Shown: piece after piece, positions 59,101 to 64,000 of the stretch
Layout: every line of letters begins with the position of its first letter
Numbering within the stretch: position 1 is the first letter of the stretch
From: Tolypeutes matacus
Taxonomy: Eukaryota > Chordata > Mammalia > Cingulata > Chlamyphoridae
Reading direction: 5' to 3'
Length of the DNA: 64,000 bases
Assembly (NCBI GenBank): GCA_026826555.1
Contig: JAKSZT010054215.1
Location: 20,373,187 to 20,437,186, forward strand
Program-made: the position numbers and the translations under genes
Notes under the pieces: model-generated
Seen by the model: only the letters and a program-made list of their open reading frames with translations
Database searches by the model: none
What the model was told of the DNA's origin: nothing

Positions 59101-62100
59101 CATTCTTTTTTATGAATAGCTACCATTAGTTGAGTGCTTAATATACTCTAAGCACTCCAGTTATCTTCTAATTAATCCTCTACAACTCGAAGGCAAATAG
59201 TAGGATTCCCAATTTCTAGATAAGTAAATAAATCTCAGAGAGGCTGTGTAACTTACCCAAAGTGGTGAAGCAGACGTCCACACTCAGCCAATGCCCTTAA
59301 CTTCCAGGCTGCATTGCCCCAGTAAGTATAAAGATAAATAAGTCGATGGCTGTGAAAGGACACAGAGCTCTTTAGAGCAAAGAGGACCTACAAATCTAAG
59401 TATTATGATGGCGGTTACAGTCCCTGACAATAGGCTTGTGTACTCATTTCATAAACAGGTACTGCTGCATCTCTCTGCCAGCTACACTGCTGTGTTCTGA
59501 GACCTAAAGCCAAGCAAATCTTAGTCCCTGCCTTCACAGAGTTTATGGTGACAATAGCATGGGAATCAAGCATGGGAATCACCAGAGGACTTGGGAAATC
59601 ACAGCTTGCTGGGCCCACCCCAGAGTTTCTGAATCTACAGGTGTGGATGGGACCAGGAGACGCTGAGGCTGCTGGCCTGGGGACCACTCTGAGAACCACT
59701 GGGCTCGCTGCTGTGAGGATCAAGCTCCCCTCTGAGCTGCGAGGCAATGAGGAATCCCATCACTCTCCCTTCCCAGGGCCAGGGAATGAGGTGAAAACAA
59801 AGGTCAAAGTCACCCTTGAAGGAGGAACGGTCTCAAAGCTTCTCCAGGGGCAGCAAGTAGGCAGAGGGCGGCCTGGCCGAGAGTGCCCTGGGGTCTGGGG
59901 AGGACAGAGAGCACTGCCTGGCGTGTCCTCCTCAGGGGACCGCCGGCTCCTTCCCTTTGGCCACTCTAAGCACCGTTCCCTCCGGGTCCACAGCAGTCAC
60001 TCTGTTCCAGTTTGAATTGGTGACATCCACAGAGCCCTTACAACCAGAAGGAAGGTGCCAGCATCCAGGAACACCTTTCCTAACCATTTTGCTTCGGCGG
60101 GTAACAAAGGGCAGGTGTCCTGCATTTGTGGGACCTGAGACTCACCAGGCTGAAAGCATATATTTCCTCCCTTCCCTGCAAAAGTGCCTGGAGGCAACTG
60201 CTGGGGCAGGTAAGTAAAAAATAAATAGAAATGGAAGCCTGGCTGGGAGCCCCTGAGGATTAACTAACTAATTAATCCCCACAACAGTTTGACGAGGAAC
60301 TAATTAATCCGTTAAGCACCCTGAGGGTCTAAGGCTCTGGCAAGTTCAGGGAAAGGCTTCCCTCGCCTCCCGAGACAGATGCTGGGCGTGGCTGTGCTCC
60401 GAGGAGTTTGGGGAGGTCATTGTGAAGACAGGGGCCTCCCAAAGGCCTTCGACTCCACTGCAGCAGAAATCTGCCTCTCAAATGCATTTCTGGAGGCAGG
60501 CTCAGTTGTCACTCTGCCCAGGGAACCAAGTGAAATAAGAGAGCTCTGGGGAAAGGCTGTGGGCCCCCAGCCCCTCCAAGGATCAGCTAGGGTAGTAAGG
60601 AGCCACAGAATGTTAGAACTGGACAGGACCTTGCAGAGCTGGTCCCCCCTACCCACTCTGCAGATGAAGAATAAAGTTTACAAATTCCCTGGGCCCGCCA
60701 TTTGGACCTAGAGACGACTGCTAGTCATTTCTGACCATTTCTACTCAGCACCCAGGCGAAGGGATTGGACTCTCCCTTTAAGTATTGTCTTTACACGGCC
60801 TGGGAAGTCAGCAGGTGCCCACATCTGTCTAAAATCAAATCATTTGGTCTGAGGAAGACTTAGATGATCATCTGATCTTTATGTGATTCTTCTTGGGGTT
60901 TGATAATGAATTCAAGGTTGGTCACAAACAACATATTGAGGCGCCCCTCCCCCCAATGTCTACTTAGATATTTCCTATCATTAACTTTTCTGACACCCCT
61001 TTTTAAACTTCTGTACCCCTGAAGCCCAGCTTGCCTCATGTTCCAACATGATCTCAGAAAAGTATCTGACCACAGCCCTCTGGGAATTGAAGCTACCATC
61101 TCCTTTCCCAGAAAACGTTTTTTTTTTTTTCCAGATTCTTTCTTACAAAACATAGACCTCTCTAGCCTAGGCGGTAGAGGAATGTCAAAGACCAGGTAGC
61201 ATGCTCTGTGGCATTCTGAGACAGCCACTCCTAGAACTACAAAATAAAATTTGTAAGGCAAATTTTGCTGGTAGTATAATTTGCAAAATAGGCCAAACTC
61301 AGTATGCTGACAAGGAGGAGCCATAAATGATTCATTTAATAAACATTTGTTATGCGCCAAAGCCTGTTCCAGGTCCTAGGGCTGTAACATTGAATTTGGC
61401 ATGATTTTGTGCCATGAGGGGCTCCCTGTCCAGTAGAAGGGAGGAGCGGGGCAGTGGGTAAGCAGGGGTTGCCACTAAAGTGTGATGAGTGCCCTGAGCA
61501 TCTCTGCCTGCCTCTGTGGGTGCTGCGAGCAAGCCCACCCTCTGCAGAGGGATCAGCATGCAAAGGAGCTAATAGACTCTGCAAAACTTGCAAAGCCATT
61601 TGTGGGATACTCAAGCTTTCGTGGGCATCAGCATCATGGAGAGAGCTTGTTGAAACACAGATTGCTGGACCTTACCCCACAGTGTCTGACTCAGTAGGTC
61701 TGGGGTACCCAAGAATTTGTATTTCCAAGGCTCCTAGATGATGTTGATGCAGCTAGTCCAGGAATCACACTTTGAGAACCACTTTACTAGAAGCTTCTGA
61801 TCAAACCAAAGTGCAGTGAAGGATGGGCCTCTCAGCCAGGAGCTACTGGCCCCATGACCACATCTGGTTCCTTCTCTGATGCCAGACAGCCAAGCACACC
61901 ATTCACTTCGTTCATACAAGATGGGCCTTGATTTTCCTGCTGCTTTTTGAATAAGTAAATGTATTTCCCTCTGTATTTATTTTTCACATAGAGCGAAATG
62001 GATGCAAACCAAATCCAGATGGCTGGAGATGATGTGGATTTGCCCGAAGATCTCCGGAAAATGGTAGATGAAGACCAAGAAGAGGAAGAAGATAAAGATT

Positions 62101-62219
62101 CTATTCTTGGGCAGTTACAGAATCTCCAGAACATAGACTTGGATACTATAAAAGAAAAGGCTCAGGCCACCATCACTGAAATCAAGCAGACGGCAGAGCA
62201 GAAGTGCTCTGTGATGTGA
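37953..62219 (+). CDS. CPLX4: CPLX4 (complexin 4), complete coding region
   Basis: Complexin family member that binds assembled SNARE complexes and tunes vesicle release; complexins 3 and 4 are the forms of retinal ribbon synapses. Exons 37953-38119, 45970-46057 and 61992-62219 join in phase to 160 residues, the human length. The ATG at 37953 has A at -3 and G at +4 and gives the family start [10 protein letters not shown]. Central SNARE-binding helix is at about 57-80 ([17 protein letters not shown]), acidic segment at about 115-121, and C-terminal CAAX box CSVM (157-160), which in this subfamily is farnesylated and gives membrane attachment. Introns are 7.85 kb and 15.9 kb. Oddities: G69 and S75 where human and mouse (from memory) have E and V. 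Same strand as LMAN1, about 7.6 kb downstream. Confidence 0.97.
38640..38900 (-). repeat. Old L1 3' UTR fragment
   Basis: Antisense L1M-like text: agagaaaagtagaagagtac, aagttaacattttgcacat, ccccaaatacttcagcc. In CPLX4 intron 1. Confidence 0.45.
39603..39804 (-). mobile_element. DAS SINE, recent copy
   Basis: Poly(T)/ATTT head, GC-rich body with ggaaccgaacccgggg, end cacagccgcctccc. Perfect 16-bp target duplication TAAAATATAGTTTATT at 39587-39602 and 39805-39820. Confidence 0.95.
40422..41643 (-). pseudogene. L1 ORF2 C-terminal region, broken
   Basis: Two overlapping minus-strand frames, 41643-40936 and 40967-40422, carry L1 ORF2p features: [22 protein letters not shown], and the cysteine-containing tail [18 protein letters not shown]. 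The shift between frames is at a homopolymer. Not a host gene. Confidence 0.9.
41866..42072 (-). mobile_element. DAS SINE nested in the L1
   Basis: ATTT/poly(T) head, ccgcgggaacggaaccc, end gagccacaaccgcttccc. Target duplication taggtcttttta at 41854-41865 and 42074-42085. Younger than the L1. Confidence 0.92.
43040..43200 (-). repeat. L2 LINE 3' fragment, antisense
   Basis: catactgtgtgcctggcatt followed by 'gaatttacactctatttggggagacaaaaag'-type L2 text. Confidence 0.6.
43420..44725 (+). mobile_element. Old L1 (L1M type), sense, 5'-truncated
   Basis: ORF2 C-terminal relic (aacaactggaaaacactgaa, gacccagcaattccatgcct, ctggagaatggataaagaac) followed by 3' UTR and an A-rich end at about 44716. 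Many mutations; older than the insertion at 40335. A further L1-like 3' scrap lies at 45149-45212. Confidence 0.75.
45600..45614. repeat. Poly(G) run
   Basis: Fifteen G in a row, next to a possible hAT-type fragment (gcataagaatccctc). Prone to sequencing error. Confidence 0.8.
45970..46057 (+). CDS. CPLX4: CPLX4 exon 2 (central SNARE-binding helix)
   Basis: 88 bp, end of K56 to K85. Acceptor aacttttag, donor gtaagc. Encodes the central helix; codon 46007-46009 is GGG (Gly69). Confidence 0.95.
46312..46753 (-). mobile_element. MLT1-type (ERVL-MaLR) solo LTR, antisense
   Basis: Begins tgtcttagcgctgccataac, contains cagttctggaggct, tgtcacatggccttatccct and tcttataaggacatcagtca, and ends aatttaacccataac. 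These are MLT1/MST LTR landmarks in reverse. No internal retroviral sequence is present. Confidence 0.7.
46770..47010 (-). repeat. MIR SINE
   Basis: Antisense MIR: gtttactgagctctttctag, gtgccaggcactgttctgag, ccaaaggtcacagagcc, in order. Confidence 0.8.
47010..48110. other. CPLX4 intron 2 stretch, nothing named
   Basis: No exon or identifiable mobile element. Includes a C13 run at 47756-47768 and a short (GA)n at about 47550. Confidence 0.5.
48120..48330 (+). repeat. MIR SINE
   Basis: Sense MIR: tttcaattctggctctgcca, cctcagttttctcatctgta, aaatgggggaaatgataccc. Confidence 0.8.
48827..49009 (-). mobile_element. DAS SINE, recent copy
   Basis: Poly(T) head, gggaaccgaacccggggcc, end gagccacagccgcttccc. 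Perfect 14-bp target duplication TCTAAATATTCTTT at 48813-48826 and 49010-49023. Confidence 0.95.
49110..49235 (-). repeat. MIR SINE fragment
   Basis: Antisense MIR: cagcccagagaggttaagg, acccacagctgctgtgtgac. Confidence 0.65.
49990..50335. promoter_or_regulatory. CpG-rich island in CPLX4 intron 2
   Basis: Roughly 30 CpG dinucleotides in 50041-50340 against a CpG-poor background, with repeated gccgccgcc motifs. A second G-rich patch lies at 50390-50520. Open frames exist on both strands, but none resembles a known family. Could be an orphan promoter, an enhancer, or simply GC-rich DNA. Confidence 0.5.
52258..53690 (+). repeat. Long L2 LINE relic with reverse-transcriptase region
   Basis: About 1.4 kb of sense L2. 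Early part matches the RT-coding region (aacccagggggctccctcgg; ggatggctccatcttgcc); middle part contains tctgatcctgttcctcccct and cctgatggggctccag; the end is the L2 3' UTR (tgtgctccttacaaggaga, 'cagtgcccagcacgatgcctg'). No usable open frame. Confidence 0.65.
53669..53691. repeat. (AC)n microsatellite
   Basis: About eleven AC units, directly after the L2 relic. Confidence 0.9.
53845..54080 (+). mobile_element. DAS SINE, long form
   Basis: ggaagcagctgtggctcaaa, box B gggttcgattcctgg, long DAS body (gcaacagacacagaaaaaat), A-rich tail. Imperfect duplication aca/ataaatgttgg around 53834 and 54081. Confidence 0.88.
54508..54529. repeat. Poly(A) run
   Basis: About 21 A in a row, no SINE body recognised directly upstream. 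Confidence 0.85.
54840..55025 (-). repeat. MIR SINE
   Basis: Antisense MIR: cttaatcctcacagtcaccc, acagagagggaaagcaacc, gggacacacagccggtaaa. Confidence 0.8.
55026..55150 (+). repeat. MIR SINE fragment
   Basis: Sense MIR fragment: gcaagtctgttcacctctcc, gtctcctcatctgtaaacg. Confidence 0.55.
55393..55561. mobile_element. MER20-like hAT MITE
   Basis: cagggtctcaacatggccac at one end, gaaggttgagaacc at the other; internal tagaatcacctgggaagctt. Confidence 0.75.
56448..56898 (+). mobile_element. Multimeric DAS-type SINE with internal duplication
   Basis: About 450 bp in one insertion. Target duplication (ctgataagatttcaag at 56432, ttgataggatttcaag at 56900). tRNA-like heads near 56450 and 56745. 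Between them the segment gcctcctaaagaagacagc plus about 100 bp is repeated (around 56512 and 56644). Confidence 0.8.
56946..57160 (+). mobile_element. Dimeric DAS-type SINE
   Basis: Two heads: gagagcgaatatggcttaag with box B gggtttggttcctgg, then ggaagccgatgtggctcagt. Short flanking duplication agaagctc (about 56938 and 57163). Confidence 0.75.
57220..57326. repeat. (CATC)n microsatellite with assembly gap
   Basis: Perfect CATC tetranucleotide array interrupted by ten N at 57267-57276. The N run marks an unresolved array length. Confidence 0.97.
57775..57975 (-). repeat. MIR SINE
   Basis: Antisense MIR: tttgcacagagcttagaagc, 'tgacttgacccaggtcacc', cttgaacccaggtcccctga. Confidence 0.75.
58305..58497. 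mobile_element. Non-autonomous DNA transposon, copy B
   Basis: Inverted termini caggggttcttaacc and ggttaagaacccct. Contains ttgttccacggaccccttt. Reverse-complement relative of 25448-25632. Confidence 0.7.
59115..59310 (-). repeat. MIR SINE
   Basis: Antisense MIR: taccattagttgagtgctta, ctcagagaggctgtgtaact, acccaaagtggtgaagcag. Confidence 0.75.
59420..59557 (-). repeat. L2 3' fragment, antisense
   Basis: cttagtccctgccttcacag then agtttatggtgacaat: antisense L2 end. Diverged. Confidence 0.45.
59559..59701. mobile_element. MER5-like MITE
   Basis: gggaatcaccagaggacttg, gctgggcccaccccagagtt, and the end ctctgagaaccact. Confidence 0.75.
60590..60680 (+). repeat. Old SINE/LINE scrap, family uncertain
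   Basis: ccacagaatgttagaactgg followed by acaggaccttgcagagctgg, a motif seen in ancient amniote repeats. I cannot assign it firmly. Confidence 0.35.
60690..61320. other. CPLX4 intron 2 stretch, nothing named
   Basis: The minus-strand frame at 60860-61360 (166 aa) has no domain character, no obvious coding bias and no splice context. I read it as chance. Confidence 0.5.
61325..61500 (-). repeat. L2 3' fragment, antisense
   Basis: catttaataaacatttgtta, then 'cctgttccaggtcctagggctgtaacattga' style antisense L2 3' UTR. Confidence 0.65.
61603..61783. mobile_element. MER5-like MITE
   Basis: gagcttgttgaaacacagat, tgactcagtaggtctggggt, and the end cacactttgagaaccact; about 210 bp before CPLX4 exon 3. 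Confidence 0.8.
61992..62219 (+). CDS. CPLX4: CPLX4 exon 3 and stop
   Basis: S86-M160 plus TGA (62217-62219). Acceptor ttcacatag. Contains [13 protein letters not shown], the acidic [11 protein letters not shown] run and the CAAX box CSVM. Confidence 0.96.
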   Translation, partial: SEMDANQIQMAGDDVDLPEDLRKMVDEDQEEEEDKDSILGQLQNLQNIDLDTIKEKAQATITEIKQTAEQKCSVM

Positions 62220-63295
62220 GGGAGCGGGGAGGGGCTGGGGGAGGGAACCGGGTCACTGGCAGAGAAGACCACACGCCGCAGAGTGTTTAAAGCAGTATCT
62301 ATTTTAACGTGGTGAACACAGTTAGGAAAACCGTGATGATAAAGCCCTCTACAAACAAGTAAACAAGAACTGGGTGTTCTAAATGTTCCTGGTAGGTCAT
62401 TTGGCTCGGAACCTGCAGCAGGAAACATACATGCTTTGTAGTTATAAATGTGGCTAAAGTATGAAATTTCAGCTGTGAATGGTGCAGAAGTCATACCTGT
62501 TTAAAAAGCTTTAGGATGGCCAGGAAGAAACCAAAACAAATGGCATTTCCTCTCCGACTTCCTTCCTTAGAGGGCGAGGGCTCCCCCTGCCCAGTTCCCT
62601 TCAGGGAAAGATGTGGAGGGTCAGGTGCCCACCCAGGAGCCACGGCTGCAGGCCAAAGGCTATCAAAGATCACCCACCACCTCTTGTTCCAAGCTCCTTG
62701 ATGCTGTTGCTGCTTCTCATCAGGTTTGGGCCGTGGACACCTCTAAGTCGAGGTGCGGTGGTGGGGATGTGATAAGAGATAGAGGCAGAGAACAGACTCC
62801 ACCAGACCTCTGCGTTGTGCATCATCATTCTAGGTGCCACGTGAGGAATGGGGGGGGGGACGGTGACAAGAGGCAGGGGCCACTGGGTAGATCACTGCTG
62901 TTCCTGAGTTCACGGTTATTTCCTTGTCTGAACTCAGTAATGGCAATTGGAACAACCCCATGGACAAATGCAAGCTAAAGCAACCCCCCCAGCCCCCCTT
63001 CCCCCCACCCATGTCTCTTCCTTCTTTTTCCTCTCATGCCCCTCCTCATTGTACCCATTCAGACTCGCTTCCAATAAACCATCCTGTCACTCAGGGCCAC
63101 AGTCTTCCAATGGAGACACGGATTTCTTTTTCCTAACACCTGCTCTCTTTCAAAGGGATATTATTCAAAAGACTTAGAGCATTCACCTTTAAAGTACTTA
63201 GAGCCGCTGACCAAAACCTGCCAAAATCAAACAGAACAAAACACTGGTTTATCAGTGAACGTGTCCATAAAATAAATAGTGCTCAAAGACAAATT
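62220..63295 (+). other. CPLX4: CPLX4 3' UTR (probable)
   Basis: No coding content follows the stop. AATAAA signals occur at 63073-63078 and 63271-63276; either could end the transcript. The extent is inferred. Confidence 0.45.
63073..63078 (+). terminator. CPLX4: AATAAA, candidate CPLX4 poly(A) signal
   Basis: Canonical hexamer about 850 bases after the stop codon; the sequence after it is not strikingly GU-rich. A second hexamer is at 63271. Confidence 0.4.
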
Positions 63296-64000
63296 TTATC
63301 AGGAACTACTATAACAGAGGAAACTGGAACGGACACATTTTAAAAGCATGCTTGTCTTTTATTAGAACTGGCATGTGAGTTGTGATTTGTTTTATGGCAG
63401 AAACTTTTTAAAAATTCACAATCTAAAAAATGATAAAATAATGGATATGATTTATTTTCATTCCAAAGGCTTTCTTCACCTCATGCCTGACTGCCCTGCA
63501 ACGACAGGGTGGGATGGATGGGTGGGAGGTGACACACATGGTCCTATGTTTGTACATCTTGTTGTGATAGAAAATACCGTGGCTGCCAAATTATTCCATA
63601 GAACAGCTGAAGGGTAACATAGAAGTCTTGCTTTCTTGTAAAAGATGCAGCCAATTCTGCTAAGGGAATTATTACGTTGGCATTTCACCTTGACGGCCAA
63701 AATTGCTCCTATACCATTTGGTCAATGTCCCAGTGTTGCTGCTAGAGGACTGTGTGGCTATCATGTCACAACCCACCCACCTTAAGATCACATACACCAC
63801 CATAGCGCCACCCCACCCCAACCCATGCCATATCACACGAGTATGGGGTCAGGCAGAGAGGGCATGGAAGGCGCCATCCAGAAGACCCCTTTCCCTCCAG
63901 AGAGTAGATGGTGTCTGCTGTGTGATGTTAATGGGTACACAAGGATTTTCCTTCACCAATTCATAGAATTCAACAATGGCAAAAGACCAGGAAGTAACTG
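63296..64000. other. Downstream flank of CPLX4, nothing recognised
   Basis: No exon, RNA gene or nameable repeat seen up to the window edge. RAX, the next gene in human, is not reached. Confidence 0.5.

Noticed and set aside
60860..61360. 166-aa minus-strand frame
   Set aside because: No domain features, within the CPLX4 intron, overlaps an antisense L2 end. Looks like chance.
1..64000. A previously undescribed multi-gene system
   Set aside because: Outside LMAN1, CPLX4 and repeats I find no further exon sets, gene clusters or patterned arrays. The window is an ordinary mammalian locus.

Overview
The window reads as a stretch of xenarthran, almost certainly armadillo (Dasypus), nuclear DNA. 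It is AT-rich, its genes are split by large introns, and it is full of LINE and SINE copies. The organism call rests on many copies of a tRNA-derived SINE with the consensus gggaagcggctgtggctca at its head, a CA/CC-rich tail and (AAAT)n ends. I recognise this as the armadillo DAS family. Ancient mammal-wide repeats (MIR, L2, HAL1, MER5/MER20, an MLT1-type LTR) lie underneath.

Only two protein genes are supported, both on the + strand. (1) LMAN1 (ERGIC-53/MCFD2 cargo receptor): exons 2-13 lie between 2330 and 27023, with a long 3' UTR to about 30.3 kb. Exon 1 (signal peptide and first ~71 residues) is off the left edge. The twelve exons join in phase and give 438 residues plus stop, which with the missing 72 equals the 510 aa of human LMAN1. 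(2) CPLX4 (complexin 4, retinal ribbon-synapse SNARE regulator): three coding exons at 37953-38119, 45970-46057 and 61992-62219, giving 160 aa that end in the CAAX box CSVM. LMAN1 followed by CPLX4 on the same strand is the order seen at human 18q21.3. The two proteins share no pathway: one is an ER-to-Golgi lectin, the other a presynaptic fusion regulator.

Layout: 1-2329, LMAN1 intron 1 with three MIRs. 2330-13939, exons 2-10. 13940-22619, a large intron 10 holding a nested stack (old L1 3' UTR interrupted by a half-L1/HAL1-type element, itself interrupted by a DAS SINE). 22620-27023, exons 11-13. 27024-~30310, 3' UTR. ~30.3-37.8 kb, intergenic with SINEs and L2 relics. 37.8-62.2 kb, CPLX4, whose intron 1 contains an L1 with an internal deletion and whose intron 2 contains a CpG-rich island, an L2 reverse-transcriptase relic, several SINEs and a (CATC)n microsatellite spanning a 10-N assembly gap. 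62.2-64 kb, CPLX4 3' UTR and flank.

I see no undescribed multi-gene system. The most interesting items are local: a 24-bp tandem duplication that doubles the 3' splice-site region of LMAN1 exon 8, the coding A9 tract of the same exon, a glycine in the SNARE-binding helix of CPLX4, an L1 whose 5' UTR is joined directly to the end of ORF2, the HAL1 nest, and an intronic CpG island.
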